DNA from: Clostridiales bacterium CCNA10
GTDB taxonomy: Bacteria; Bacillota; Clostridia; Oscillospirales; Oscillospiraceae
NCBI GenBank assembly: GCA_003573975.1
Contig: AP018533.1
Location: forward strand, 1,612,001 to 1,676,000
Direction of reading: 5' to 3'
DNA: 64,000 nucleotides
In this document: in pieces, positions 18,765 to 28,556 of the stretch
Layout of the letters: every line of letters starts with the position of its first letter
Numbering within the stretch: the stretch's first letter is position 1
Notes under the pieces: generated by a model
The model's database searches: none
What the model was told of the DNA's origin: nothing
Seen by the model: only the letters and a program-made list of their open reading frames with translations
Program-made: the position numbers and the translations under genes

Positions 18765-19829
18765 ATGCTCTACATCATCTTAGCTGTCCTTATGTTTGGA
18801 CTGCTCATCGCGGTCCATGAGTTCGGCCATTTTGCCTCCGCAAAGCTGTTTGGGATCCAGGTCAATGAATTTTCCGTTGGCATGGGACCGACTCTTTTGA
18901 AGAAACAAAAAGGGGAAACACTTTACAGTCTCCGTGCTCTGCCTATTGGCGGCTTCTGCGCTATGGAGGGGGAGGATGAGAAGTCCTCCAATCCCCGGGC
19001 CTTTGGCAACGCGGCGGCCTGGAAGCAGCTGGTGGTGCTGGCCGGAGGAGCGGCAATGAATTTCCTCACCGGTCTGCTGATCCTTCTGATCCTCTACGCC
19101 CCGGTCCAGGGATTTCGGATCCCGGTGTACAGCGGTGCGGAGCCGGGCTACGGGGCGGAGGACTGCGGGCTTCAGCCGGGGGACCGCTTTCTGTCGGTGG
19201 ATGGACACAGAGTCCTGGTGTATGGAAACGTACCCCTCTATTTAAGCCGTGCAGGGGACCGTGTGGACCTGGTGGTAGAGCGAAATGGGGAGAAACTCCG
19301 GCTGGATGGGGTGTACCTGCCCTACCAGACCCGGGTGGATGAGAACGGGAACAAGACCCAGCGCCGGGGGATCAACATCGGCTGGGAGGTGGACCCGCCT
19401 ACAGTGGGCAACAAGCTTCATTACACCTGGAACACTGCGGTGGACTATGTCCGCACGGTGTGGCTCAGCCTTGGAGAGCTGGTCCGGGGGGCGGTGGGCC
19501 TGCGGGATCTGTCCGGCCCGGTGGGGATCGTGAATACCATGTCTCAGGTGGGGAGCCAGTCGCCCACAGCCGCGGACGCGGCCCGCAGCCTGCTGGACCT
19601 GGCCGCCCTGATCGCGGTCAACCTGGCGGTGATGAACCTGCTGCCGCTGCCGGCGCTGGACGGCGGACGGATCTTTTTCCTGCTGCTGAATGGGGTGCTG
19701 TTCGCCCTGTTCCGAAAAAAGATCCCGGCGAAGTATGAGGGTTACGTCCACATGATAGGGATGGCGGGCCTGCTGGCCCTCTCTCTGGTGGTGACCTTCA
19801 GCGACATTGGAAAGCTCTTCGGCATCTGA
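18765..19829 (+). CDS. rseP: RIP metalloprotease RseP (site-2 protease)
   Basis: Membrane-embedded zinc protease that cleaves anti-sigma factors and signal-peptide remnants. 354 residues. HEFGH (residues 18-22) in the first helix is the zinc/catalytic motif, a PDZ-like domain occupies about 120-200 (GYGAEDCGLQPGDRFLSVDG), and NLLPLPALDGGR near 295 supplies the third zinc ligand. ATG 18765 follows GGGAGG and is preferred over an upstream TTG at 18744. Confidence 0.95.
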   Translation: MLYIILAVLMFGLLIAVHEFGHFASAKLFGIQVNEFSVGMGPTLLKKQKGETLYSLRALPIGGFCAMEGEDEKSSNPRAFGNAAAWKQLVVLAGGAAMNFLTGLLILLILYAPVQGFRIPVYSGAEPGYGAEDCGLQPGDRFLSVDGHRVLVYGNVPLYLSRAGDRVDLVVERNGEKLRLDGVYLPYQTRVDENGNKTQRRGINIGWEVDPPTVGNKLHYTWNTAVDYVRTVWLSLGELVRGAVGLRDLSGPVGIVNTMSQVGSQSPTAADAARSLLDLAALIAVNLAVMNLLPLPALDGGRIFFLLLNGVLFALFRKKIPAKYEGYVHMIGMAGLLALSLVVTFSDIGKLFGI

Positions 19830-19871
19830 GTTGCCGGAGCATGGCAGCTGTTTGGAAAGGAAGGGATTGCA

Positions 19872-20909
19872 GTGACCAAGCAGATCATGGTGGGCGGGGT
19901 CCCGGTAGGGGGCGGAGCCCCGGTGACCATCCAGTCTATGACCAATACCCGCACCGACGATGTGACAGCCACTTTGGAGCAGATCCGGAGACTGGCCGCC
20001 GCGGGCTGTGAGATTATCCGTGTGGCGGTGCCTGACCAGGCGGCCGCCCGCGCGGTTGGGAAAATCAAGGAGGAGAGCCCTATCCCTGTGGTGGTGGACA
20101 TCCACTTTGACTACAAGCTGGCCCTGGAGGCTATCGCCGCCGGGGCGGACAAGGTGCGCATCAACCCGGGGAACATCGGGAGCGAGGACCGGGTGAAGGC
20201 GGTGGCCGATGCCTGCCGCCAGCGGAACATCCCCATCCGGATCGGGGTCAATGGAGGCTCTTTGGAGAAAGAGATCCTGGCTAAGTACGGCCGGGTATGC
20301 CCCGAGGCTATGGTGGAGTCCGCCTTTGGACATATCCGCCTGCTGAACAAGTTCGACTTTGACGACATCTGCATCTCCCTGAAATCCTCCAGCGTGCCAA
20401 TCACCATGAAAGCCTATCAGCTGATGAGCCAAGAAAGTAATTATCCTTTACACATTGGAGTGACGGAGGCGGGGACGGTCCGCATGGGGACGCTGAAGTC
20501 CGCTGTGGGGATCGGTGGTCTGCTGGCCATGGGAGTCGGGGACACCATGCGGGTCTCCCTGTCCGCCGACCCGGTGGAGGAGGTGTATGCCGCCCGGGAC
20601 ATCCTACGGGCGGCGGGCATCCGCCGTGAGGGGGCGGAGCTGGTGTCCTGTCCCACCTGCGGGCGGACCCGCATCGACCTGATCGCGCTGGCCGGGCAGG
20701 TGGAGGAGCGGCTGAAAACAGTGGACAAGCCCATCACTGTGGCGGTCATGGGATGTGTGGTCAACGGCCCCGGCGAGGCCAGCGCCGCCGATTGCGGCAT
20801 CGCAGGCGGCGTGGGGGAGGGCCTGCTGTTCAAGAGGGGGCAGATCATCAAAAAGGTCCCCCAGGATCAGCTGGTGGACGAGCTGTTTGCCCTGATTGAG
20901 ACTCTGTAA
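19872..20909 (+). CDS. ispG: 4-hydroxy-3-methylbut-2-enyl diphosphate synthase
   Basis: Penultimate enzyme of the MEP pathway; converts MEcPP to HMBPP using a 4Fe-4S cluster. 345 residues with a TIM-barrel N-terminal part (VTIQSMTNTRTDDV, VVDIHFDYKLAL, KVRINPGNIG) and the iron-sulfur part: C260 and C263 in SCPTCGRT, C295 in GCVVNGPGE, and E302. GTG start at 19872 after GGAAAGGAAGGG. It is 42 bases after rseP. Confidence 0.97.
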   Translation: MTKQIMVGGVPVGGGAPVTIQSMTNTRTDDVTATLEQIRRLAAAGCEIIRVAVPDQAAARAVGKIKEESPIPVVVDIHFDYKLALEAIAAGADKVRINPGNIGSEDRVKAVADACRQRNIPIRIGVNGGSLEKEILAKYGRVCPEAMVESAFGHIRLLNKFDFDDICISLKSSSVPITMKAYQLMSQESNYPLHIGVTEAGTVRMGTLKSAVGIGGLLAMGVGDTMRVSLSADPVEEVYAARDILRAAGIRREGAELVSCPTCGRTRIDLIALAGQVEERLKTVDKPITVAVMGCVVNGPGEASAADCGIAGGVGEGLLFKRGQIIKKVPQDQLVDELFALIETL

Positions 20910-20973
20910 AAGGGGCGAAGAAGCGGCCCGCTGGCCGCTGTGATGGAGAAGATTTGAGGAGACGCATAGGGTT

Positions 20974-23900
20974 ATGTCCAAAAAGATCCCGTTTTTAGAG
21001 ATGTTTGCCGCCCTGACACAGTGGGCGGAGTTCGTCAACGCCATGGAGGGCTGGGTGATCACTGAGGCATCCATCGACCGCTCCAGCCGCAGTGCGGTGG
21101 TGACAGTGGAGGGGGCCGCCGGTGCCGGGCCCAACCTGGTCGTCCAGGCGGAGGAGACAGTGGCCCGGTGTTATGGACTAAACTCTGTAAAGCTGAATTG
21201 CATTACAGATAAAAAGGAACCGGAGCGTGCGGAACCCGCTGAAGCAGCCCCAGCGGAGGAGCAGCCCCAGCCGGATGCCGGGGCAGGAGCGCCCGCAGCG
21301 GAGGAGGACGCCTTTGCCCGTGCGGAGGCCATCCGGGCGGCCGCCCTGAAAAAGGTCCGGACAGCCGTGCCGGCTTCCGGCAAAGGCAAGGGCGGAGGCG
21401 AGAAGCGGGGCAAGGGCCGTGCCATCTATGGGAAACCCATCAAGCGGGCCCCAGTCCCCATCGGGGAACTGGAGTTGGATATGGGCATGGTGGTGGTGGA
21501 GGGCGATGTGTTCGCTGTGGACCACCGGGAGCTGAAAAAGCGGGGGGCCTGGGTGACCGCCTTTGACATCACCGACTACACCGGCTCCATCCGGGTCAAT
21601 AAATTTTTCCCCGGGGACGAGGGTAAGATCCTGGTGGACGGAGTTAAAAAGGGGATGCGCCTGCTGGTCCAGGGGCGGCTGAACATGGACCGCTTCTATG
21701 GCGACATGGTACTGGAGCCGGTGGCCGTGATGGCGGCGGAGCAGCACGTGCGTATGGACAACGCCCCGGAGAAGCGGGTGGAGCTCCATCTGCATACCAA
21801 TATGTCCGCCATGGACGCCCTGACAGCGGTGGGCTTCAAGACAGACTCCACCATTGGCACCGACAAGAATGTGATCAAGAGGGCGGAGGCCTGGGGACAC
21901 CCGGCCATCGCCATCACGGATCACGGCGTGGCCCACGCCTTTCCCAACGCCAAGCACTCGGCCAAGAAGATCAAGGTGCTCTTCGGTGTGGAGGCCTATT
22001 ACATCAACGATGTGGACGACCGGGTGGTGGTCCATGGACAGACGGACGCCCTCTTTTCGGATGAGATCGTCTGCTTTGACATCGAGACTACCGGCCTGAA
22101 TAAAAAGTACGAGGTCATCATCGAGATCGGCGCGGTGGTGCTGAAAAACGGGGAGATCACCGACCGCTTCAACACCTTTGTGTCCCCCGGCCGCATCCTG
22201 AGCCCGGAGATCATCCATCTCACCGGCATCACGGACGAGATGCTGGAGGGGGCCCCCTCTCAGAAGGAGGCGCTGGAGGCCTTTCTGGCCTTTGCTGGGG
22301 ACCGGCCTCTGGCGGCCCACAACGCCGATTTTGATATGGGCTTTATTGCTGCGGGATGCCGGAAATATGGGATTCCCTTCCACAACCCCTCGGTGGACAG
22401 CCTGATCCTGGCTCAGAACCTGCTGCCGGAACTGGGCAAATACAAGCTGGACATCGTGGCGGAGTATCTGCATCTGCCCGCCTTCAACCACCACCGGGCC
22501 AGCGATGATGCAGCCACTGTGGCCTATATGCTGCCCCACTTTTTCAAAAAGCTGGAGGAGATGGGGCTGCGTACCCTGGGGGAGATCAATCCCGCCATGC
22601 CCAAGCTGCGCCGTGGGGGTGGGAAGCTGCGCCGGAAACCCAAGCATCTCATCGTCCTGGCCAAAAATCAGACGGGGCTGCGCAACCTTTATAAGCTCAT
22701 CTCCCTGTCCCAGCTGGAACACTTCAAGCGCTACCCCATCATGCCCAAGTCCCTCATCAACGAGAACCGGGAGGGCCTTATCATCGGCTCAGCCTGTGAG
22801 GCGGGAGAGCTGTTCCAGGCGGTGGTGGACGGAAAGGACTGGGATGAGCTCAAACGCATCGCCTCCTGGTACGACTACCTGGAGATCCAGCCCCTGTGCA
22901 ACAATATGTTCATGCTCCGCAAGGGAATCGTGAAAAGTGAGGAGGAGCTGCGGGACTTCAACCGCACCATCGTCCGCCTGGGGGAGGAGATGGGCAAGCC
23001 GGTGTGCGCCACCGGGGACGTCCACTTCCTGGACCCGGAGGACGAGGTCTACCGGCATATCCTGCTGGCCTCCAAGGGCTTTGAGGATGCGGACGAGTCC
23101 CTGCCCATCTACTTTAAAACCACGGAGGAGATGCTCCAGGAGTTTGCCTATCTGGGGAAGGAGAAGGCCCGGGAGGTGGTGGTGACCAACACCAACCTCA
23201 TCGCCGACTGGTGCGACCCCATCGACCCACTGCCCCAGGGGCTGTTTGCCCCCAAGCTGGAGGATTCCGACGGGGAACTGAAGCGGCTGGTGTGGGGGAA
23301 AGCTCATGAGCTTTACGGAGAAAATCCCCCCAAACTCGTCACCGACCGCATCGAGGTGGAGCTGGGCGACATCATCCGGTGCAAATACGATGTGATCTAT
23401 ATGTCTGCCCAGAAGCTGGTGCAGAACTCCCTGGAGCACGGATACCTGGTGGGCTCCCGGGGATCAGTGGGTTCTTCTCTGGTGGCCTTCATGTCAGGCA
23501 TCACCGAGGTGAACTCCCTGCCTGCCCACTACCGCTGTCCCAACTGCAAGCACTCCGACTTCGACTATGCCCGGGACCCCGCCCATACCTACGGCTGCGG
23601 GGCGGATATGCCGGATGCGGTGTGCCCTGTGTGCGGCACGAAGTATGTGAAGGACGGCTTCAACATCCCCTTTGAGACCTTTTTGGGCTTCGGGGGCGAC
23701 AAGGTGCCCGATATCGACCTGAACTTCTCCGGCGAGTACCAGGCCAATGCCCACCGCTATACCTTCGAATTGTTTGGCCAGACCCATGTGTTCCGGGCGG
23801 GGACCATCGGCGCGGTGGCGGAAAAGACGGCCTTCGGCTATGTGAAAAAGTACCTGGACGAGCGGGGGAGGACCGTCTCCAAGGCGGAGGAGAACCGCCT

Positions 23901-25152
23901 GGCCATCGGCTGTACCGGGGTCAAGCGCACCACCGGCCAGCACCCCGGCGGCATGGTGGTCATCCCCCAGGATAAAGAAATCTATGACTTCTGTCCGGTC
24001 CAGCACCCCGCCGATGACCCCAACACGGACATCGTCACCACCCACTTTGAGTACCACTCCATGGAGAGCAACCTGCTGAAGCTGGATATGCTGGGCCACG
24101 ATGATCCCACCATGATCCGAATGCTGGAGGACCTGACCGGAGTGAACGCCCGGACGGACATCCCGCTGGATGACCGGGATACCATGTCTATCTTCCAGTC
24201 CTCCAAGGTGCTGGGCTATGAGAACGACAAGATCCTGGGGCCCACCGGCGGCACCGCCATCCCGGAGTTCGGCACCACCTTTGTCCGCGGGATGCTGGAG
24301 GACACCCAGCCCGACCAGTTCGATATTCTGGTGCGTCTGTCCGGCTTCTCCCACGGTACCGACGTGTGGCTGGGCAACGCCAAGGACCTGATCACCTCGG
24401 GGACGGCCAAGGTCAGCGAGGCCATCGGCTGCCGGGATGACATCATGCTGTTCCTCATTTCCAAGGGGATGGAGCCCAAGCGCTCCTTCAAGATCATGGA
24501 GGCGGTGCGAAAGGGAAGGGGACTGCCCGAGGGAGCGGAGGACGAGATGCGGGAGCACGGGGTGCCCGACTGGTACATCGGCTCCTGTAAAAAGATCGCT
24601 TATCTGTTCCCCAAGGCCCACGCCGTAGCCTACGTGATGATGGCCTTCCGGATCGCCTGGTTCAAGGTCCACCGCCCGCTGGCCTTTTACGCCGCCTACT
24701 TCTCCATCCGCGCCAAGGCCTTTGACGAGGCATTCATGTGCCGGGGGATGGACGTGTGCCAGCGGAAAATGCGGGAGATCGTGGCCAAGGACAAGGAGGC
24801 CTCCGCCGTGGAGCAGGATATGCTCACCACGCTGGAGGTCTGCTATGAGTTCTACCTCCGTGGCTTCACCTTCGACCGGATGGATCTGTACAAGTCGGAG
24901 GCCATCCATTTCACCATGGATGAGGAGCGGGGCACGCTGCGCCCCCCATTTGTGTCGGTGGCCGGTCTGGGCGACACGGCGGCCATTTCTTTGGCGGAGC
25001 AGGTGAAGGGGAAGCGGTTCATCTCCATCGAGGAGGTGGCGGCCGCCTGCCCCAAGGTGTCCAAGACCCATATCGACAAGCTGACAGAGGCCGGAGCATT
25101 TGGAGATATGCCGGCCACCAGCCAGATGGACCTGTTTTCCATGTTTGGCTGA
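20974..25152 (+). CDS. polC: DNA polymerase III PolC-type alpha subunit
   Basis: Main replicative polymerase of low-GC Gram-positives, with built-in proofreading. 1392 residues. Order: N-terminal domain, an Ala/Glu/Pro-rich linker (about 75-150), OB fold (AWVTAFDITDYTGSIRVNKF), PHP domain from HLHTNMSAMD (272), DEDD exonuclease from FDIETTGL (369), PHP second part, palm with zinc-finger CPNCKH...CPVCGTKY, and the catalytic PDIDLNFSG near 913. The end QMDLFSMFG is the usual clamp-binding tail (QxxLFSMF). Confidence 0.97.
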   Translation: MSKKIPFLEMFAALTQWAEFVNAMEGWVITEASIDRSSRSAVVTVEGAAGAGPNLVVQAEETVARCYGLNSVKLNCITDKKEPERAEPAEAAPAEEQPQPDAGAGAPAAEEDAFARAEAIRAAALKKVRTAVPASGKGKGGGEKRGKGRAIYGKPIKRAPVPIGELELDMGMVVVEGDVFAVDHRELKKRGAWVTAFDITDYTGSIRVNKFFPGDEGKILVDGVKKGMRLLVQGRLNMDRFYGDMVLEPVAVMAAEQHVRMDNAPEKRVELHLHTNMSAMDALTAVGFKTDSTIGTDKNVIKRAEAWGHPAIAITDHGVAHAFPNAKHSAKKIKVLFGVEAYYINDVDDRVVVHGQTDALFSDEIVCFDIETTGLNKKYEVIIEIGAVVLKNGEITDRFNTFVSPGRILSPEIIHLTGITDEMLEGAPSQKEALEAFLAFAGDRPLAAHNADFDMGFIAAGCRKYGIPFHNPSVDSLILAQNLLPELGKYKLDIVAEYLHLPAFNHHRASDDAATVAYMLPHFFKKLEEMGLRTLGEINPAMPKLRRGGGKLRRKPKHLIVLAKNQTGLRNLYKLISLSQLEHFKRYPIMPKSLINENREGLIIGSACEAGELFQAVVDGKDWDELKRIASWYDYLEIQPLCNNMFMLRKGIVKSEEELRDFNRTIVRLGEEMGKPVCATGDVHFLDPEDEVYRHILLASKGFEDADESLPIYFKTTEEMLQEFAYLGKEKAREVVVTNTNLIADWCDPIDPLPQGLFAPKLEDSDGELKRLVWGKAHELYGENPPKLVTDRIEVELGDIIRCKYDVIYMSAQKLVQNSLEHGYLVGSRGSVGSSLVAFMSGITEVNSLPAHYRCPNCKHSDFDYARDPAHTYGCGADMPDAVCPVCGTKYVKDGFNIPFETFLGFGGDKVPDIDLNFSGEYQANAHRYTFELFGQTHVFRAGTIGAVAEKTAFGYVKKYLDERGRTVSKAEENRLAIGCTGVKRTTGQHPGGMVVIPQDKEIYDFCPVQHPADDPNTDIVTTHFEYHSMESNLLKLDMLGHDDPTMIRMLEDLTGVNARTDIPLDDRDTMSIFQSSKVLGYENDKILGPTGGTAIPEFGTTFVRGMLEDTQPDQFDILVRLSGFSHGTDVWLGNAKDLITSGTAKVSEAIGCRDDIMLFLISKGMEPKRSFKIMEAVRKGRGLPEGAEDEMREHGVPDWYIGSCKKIAYLFPKAHAVAYVMMAFRIAWFKVHRPLAFYAAYFSIRAKAFDEAFMCRGMDVCQRKMREIVAKDKEASAVEQDMLTTLEVCYEFYLRGFTFDRMDLYKSEAIHFTMDEERGTLRPPFVSVAGLGDTAAISLAEQVKGKRFISIEEVAAACPKVSKTHIDKLTEAGAFGDMPATSQMDLFSMFG

Positions 25153-25162
25153 GCCTGTCCGC

Positions 25163-25190
25163 GAAACGGCCGCCGGAGGGCGGCCGTTTC
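25163..25190 (+). terminator. Hairpin after polC
   Basis: Perfect 12-base stem GAAACGGCCGCC / GGCGGCCGTTTC with a GGAG loop, eleven bases after the polC stop. The trailing sequence is only moderately T-rich, so termination may be partial. Confidence 0.5.
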
Positions 25191-25223
25191 TGCTTGTCAG
25201 CGCCTTTGGATTTGCCTGCGCCC

Positions 25224-25252
25224 GTATCTTTTTCCCCGCTGGCACATAGAAA
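25224..25252 (+). promoter_or_regulatory. Possible SigE-type promoter of yqfCD
   Basis: GTATCTT (25224-25230), a 14-base spacer and CATAGAAA (25245-25252), 20 bases before yqfC. It resembles the SigE/SigK pattern (CATA-type -10), and yqfC/yqfD are SigE-dependent in Bacillus subtilis. The match is imperfect. Confidence 0.3.
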
Positions 25253-25272
25253 TAGCGGGAAAGGGTGATGGT

Positions 25273-25554
25273 ATGTCGGGCAAAGGAATTCGGGAGGGGC
25301 TGCTGGAGCGGACGGCGGAGCTGTTGGACCTGCCGGCCGACGCGGTGGCCGGAGTGCCGCGGCTGGAGCTGGTGGGGACCCGGGAGCTGCGGATGGAGAA
25401 CCACAAGGGCATCCTGGCCTATGGGACGGAGGAGATCCACATCAGCGGAGGCTCCTATATCGTCAAGGTGACAGGGGAGGCCCTGGAACTGCGGGCCATG
25501 ACCGGGCTGGAGCTGCTCATCACCGGGCACATCACCGGCGTTCAGCTGGCATAG
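25273..25554 (+). CDS. yqfC: Sporulation protein YqfC (YabP/YqfC family)
   Basis: 93-residue cytosolic sporulation protein of the YabP/YqfC family, role still unclear. The segments LELVGTRELRMENHKGILAY, EEIHISGGSYIVKVTG and LELLITGHI match the family. ATG 25273 follows GGGAAAGGG. Always paired with yqfD, which follows after ten bases; the pair is made in the mother cell in Bacillus. Confidence 0.9.
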   Translation: MSGKGIREGLLERTAELLDLPADAVAGVPRLELVGTRELRMENHKGILAYGTEEIHISGGSYIVKVTGEALELRAMTGLELLITGHITGVQLA

Positions 25555-25564
25555 GGGCGGCGGG

Positions 25565-26794
25565 ATGAAGCGCGCGGTCAACTATCTGAGGGGGACGGCG
25601 ACCCTGACGGCCCGGGGGCTGTTTCCAGAGCGCCTGCTGAATCTGTGCGCCCAGGAGGGGGTGGCCTGCTGGGCGCTGGAGTGGACGGACAGCCACACCA
25701 TGCGTCTGACCACCTACCGCCGCAGCCTGCCTCAGCTGCGCCGCCTGGCCCAGCGGGTGGGCTGCGAGGTGGAGGTGGAGGGGACCCGGGGACTGCCGGA
25801 CTTTCTGTCCCGGTTCCGGCGGCGGTATGCCTTCCTCATCGGGCTGGCCTTCGCCCTGCTGGCGGTGAGCGTTCTGTCCCGGTTCATCCTGACCGTGGAG
25901 GTGGTGGGCAGCGAAAAGGTGCCCACCGCCCAGATCCTGTCGGAGCTGCGGCGGTACGGGGTGCGTCCGGGGGCGTACGGCCCAGGCCTGGACCGCAAGA
26001 CCATCGCCCAGCAGGTCCTGCGGGAGCTGGAGGGGCTGTCCTGGATGTCCATCAACCTGTACGGGACCCGGCTGGAGGTTGTGGTCCGGGATGCGGTGGA
26101 GCCCCCGGAGCTGGCCGGGGAGGATGGATATTACGACATCGTGGCGGAGACGGACGGGCTGATCACCCAGGTGGAGCCCATGGCGGGAGAGGCCGCGGTG
26201 CAGGAGGGGGACACGGTGGCGGAGGGCGAGGTGCTGATCTCCGGGGTGATCACCATGGAGCCGCCCAAGTACAGCGATCTCCCAGTGCGCACCTATCAGA
26301 CCCACGCCCGGGGCAAAGTCTATGCCCGAACCTGGCGGACCTTGTCCGCCGCCATCCCCGTCCAGGCGGAGGTGAAGCGGCACACCGGGGAGGAGCGTAC
26401 CCTGTGGTCCCTGAACTGCCTGGGGGCGCGGCTGGATTTTTATAAAAACAGTAGCATTCCCTGGCCGTTGTATGATAAAATAACTACGGTACACCAGCTG
26501 ACCCTTCCGGGTGGCCGGGGCCTGCCCCTGATGCTGAGGGGGGAGCGCTGCCGCGCCTATGAGAAAGAGACGGTCCCCATCGACCTGGAAGCGGCCCGGA
26601 CCCTGCTGGAGGAGCGCCTGCTGCTCCGGTTGAGGGAGACGGTCGGAGCGGATGGACAGGTGCTGTCCACCCAGTATTCGGCCCGGGTCCGCGGCGGGAT
26701 GCTGGAGGTGACCCTGACCGCGGAGTGCCGGGAGGAGATCGGAATGGAGGTCCCCGGCGGCCGCGAGATCCCGGGGGAGACCCCGGCGGAGTAG
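25565..26794 (+). CDS. yqfD: Sporulation protein YqfD
   Basis: 409-residue mother-cell sporulation membrane protein. A soluble N-terminal 90 residues precedes one transmembrane helix (YAFLIGLAFALLAVSVLS, about 91-108), then a POTRA/FtsQ-like domain (VEVVGSEKVPTAQIL, LSWMSINLYGTRLEVVVRD) and a beta-rich extracytoplasmic domain (VAETDGLITQVEPMAGEA). Length and layout match the family. It lies between yqfC and phoH, the standard order. Confidence 0.92.
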   Translation: MKRAVNYLRGTATLTARGLFPERLLNLCAQEGVACWALEWTDSHTMRLTTYRRSLPQLRRLAQRVGCEVEVEGTRGLPDFLSRFRRRYAFLIGLAFALLAVSVLSRFILTVEVVGSEKVPTAQILSELRRYGVRPGAYGPGLDRKTIAQQVLRELEGLSWMSINLYGTRLEVVVRDAVEPPELAGEDGYYDIVAETDGLITQVEPMAGEAAVQEGDTVAEGEVLISGVITMEPPKYSDLPVRTYQTHARGKVYARTWRTLSAAIPVQAEVKRHTGEERTLWSLNCLGARLDFYKNSSIPWPLYDKITTVHQLTLPGGRGLPLMLRGERCRAYEKETVPIDLEAARTLLEERLLLRLRETVGADGQVLSTQYSARVRGGMLEVTLTAECREEIGMEVPGGREIPGETPAE

Positions 26795-26808
26795 GAGAAG
26801 GTACACCC

Positions 26809-27795
26809 ATGACAGAACAGAGCATCAGCCTGGAGCGTCTGGAGGACACCATCAGTGTCTTTGGCTCCTTTGACGAGAATATCCGATTGATCGAAGCGGA
26901 GCTGGGGGTCTCGGTGGTGAACCGGGACGCACAGCTGAAAATTTCCGGGGAGGACCCGGAAAAGGTAATGTATGCCGCCCGGGTCATTGAAAATCTGATG
27001 ACCCTGGCCTCCCGGGGGGAGTCCATTGGGGAACAAAACGTCCGCTATGTCCTCCAGCTGGTCCGGGAGGGCCGGGAGGAGCAGATCCACCACCTGGCGG
27101 CCGACGTGCTGTGCATCACGGCCAAGGGCAAGCCCATCAAGGCCAAGACCCTGGGGCAGAAGAAGTATATCGAGGCCATTCAGAAAAATGTAGTTACGCT
27201 GGGGATCGGCCCGGCCGGCACCGGTAAGACCTATCTGGCGGTGGCGGCGGCGGTGGCCGCTTTTCGGGAGAAGCAGGTCAACCGCATCATCCTAACCCGC
27301 CCCGCGGTGGAGGCGGGGGAGCGGCTGGGCTTCCTGCCGGGGGATCTCCAGTCCAAGGTGGACCCCTATCTGCGGCCCCTGTACGACGCCCTGTTTGATA
27401 TGCTGGGCCCGGACACCTATCAGAAGTATCTGGAGCGGGGCAATATCGAGGTCGCCCCCCTGGCCTATATGCGCGGCCGGACGCTGGACGACAGCTTCAT
27501 CATCCTGGACGAGGCGCAGAACACCAGCCGGGAGCAGATGAAGATGTTCCTGACCCGCCTGGGCTTCGGTTCCAAGATCGTCATCACCGGCGACATCACC
27601 CAGATCGACCTGCCTGCGGATAAGGTGTCCGGCCTGCGGGAGGCCATGCGGGTGCTGAAGGGGGTGGAGGACATCGCTATCTGCCGCCTGGGAGAGAGCG
27701 ACGTGGTCCGGCACGCCCTGGTCCAGCGGATCATCAAGGCCTATGAGGTGGATGAGGACCGGAAGGGCGGCGGCAAGAAGGAGCGCAGAGGCTGA
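26809..27795 (+). CDS. phoH: PhoH-like ATPase
   Basis: P-loop ATPase of the PhoH/YbeZ family, linked to YbeY and to RNA metabolism. 328 residues: an N-terminal KH-like part (DENIRLIEAELGVSVVNRD), then Walker A GPAGTGKTYLAVAAA (about 136-150) and Walker B FIILDEAQNTSREQMK with ITGDITQIDLP. The ATG at 26809 follows TAGGAGAAGG. ybeY comes next, as in most bacteria. Confidence 0.93.
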   Translation: MTEQSISLERLEDTISVFGSFDENIRLIEAELGVSVVNRDAQLKISGEDPEKVMYAARVIENLMTLASRGESIGEQNVRYVLQLVREGREEQIHHLAADVLCITAKGKPIKAKTLGQKKYIEAIQKNVVTLGIGPAGTGKTYLAVAAAVAAFREKQVNRIILTRPAVEAGERLGFLPGDLQSKVDPYLRPLYDALFDMLGPDTYQKYLERGNIEVAPLAYMRGRTLDDSFIILDEAQNTSREQMKMFLTRLGFGSKIVITGDITQIDLPADKVSGLREAMRVLKGVEDIAICRLGESDVVRHALVQRIIKAYEVDEDRKGGGKKERRG

Positions 27796-27839
27796 GCCGC
27801 GGCAGACCCATGACAGACAGAGAGAAAGGGAGTGCTTGG

Positions 27840-28346
27840 ATGGATCACACCATTATCTTTGAGACCGAGGTGGAGTGCCCTCCGGAGACCGAGGCCCTGC
27901 TGGACCGGGTGATCTCCGCCACTTTGGAAGCGGAGGGGGTCGCGCTGCCCTGTGAGATCAGCGTACTCCTCACCGACGACGCGGGCATCCACCAGATCAA
28001 CCGGGAGATGCGGGAGGTGGACCGGCCCACCGACGTACTCTCCTTCCCCATGTTCGACCTGGAGCCCGGACAGCACCCGGAGGATGGGGAGGAGGACCCG
28101 GAGACCGGCCTGGTCCCCCTGGGGGATATGTGTATCTCTCTGGAGCGGGCGGCGGCCCAGGCGGAGGAGTTCGGCCACAGCGTGGAGCGGGAGCTGAGCT
28201 ACCTCACCGTCCACTCGGTGCTCCACCTGCTGGGCTATGACCATCTGGACGAGGGCCCCATGAAGGCCCAGATGCGGGCCAGGGAGGAGGCCATCCTGGA
28301 GGGACTTGGGATCACCCGGGAGACAGAGCAGGAGGCGCGGCCATGA
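27840..28346 (+). CDS. ybeY: Endoribonuclease YbeY
   Basis: Single-strand RNase for 16S rRNA 3'-end maturation and ribosome quality control. 168 residues; the zinc site HSVLHLLGYDH gives His125, His129 and His135. EVDRPTDVLSFPMFD is the conserved N-terminal motif, followed by an acidic family-variable loop and LGDMCISLERA. Its stop overlaps the next small gene in an ATGA. Confidence 0.95.
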   Translation: MDHTIIFETEVECPPETEALLDRVISATLEAEGVALPCEISVLLTDDAGIHQINREMREVDRPTDVLSFPMFDLEPGQHPEDGEEDPETGLVPLGDMCISLERAAAQAEEFGHSVERELSYLTVHSVLHLLGYDHLDEGPMKAQMRAREEAILEGLGITRETEQEARP

Positions 28347-28504
28347 GAGAGAAGCCCTATCTGCGGCTTGTGCCACTGGAGGAAGAGGAGGAGCCGGCAG
28401 AGATCGGGGTGGAGTTCCCCGCCAAGGATCTGGCTGTGATCTCCGCCGCCCTGTGCGCCGCCGCGGCCGCCTTTTGGTGGGTGTGGCGGAAGCTGACCAG
28501 ATGA
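28343..28504 (+). CDS. Small single-pass membrane protein, unknown
   Basis: 53 residues starting at ATG 28343, four bases inside the end of ybeY (ATGA overlap), with GGAGGCG just upstream inside ybeY. The N-terminal half is acidic (a run of five Glu at 13-17); residues 30-48 form one hydrophobic helix ending WWVWRKLTR. I know no family for it. In many Firmicutes this place is held by dgkA or cdd. The coupling overlap and helix-plus-basic-end layout argue that it is real. Confidence 0.6.
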   Translation: MREKPYLRLVPLEEEEEPAEIGVEFPAKDLAVISAALCAAAAAFWWVWRKLTR

Positions 28505-28556
28505 ACGGGCATTTGCAGGGCCCGATGGCGCCGGACGAACCGTGCGGGTATGACCC

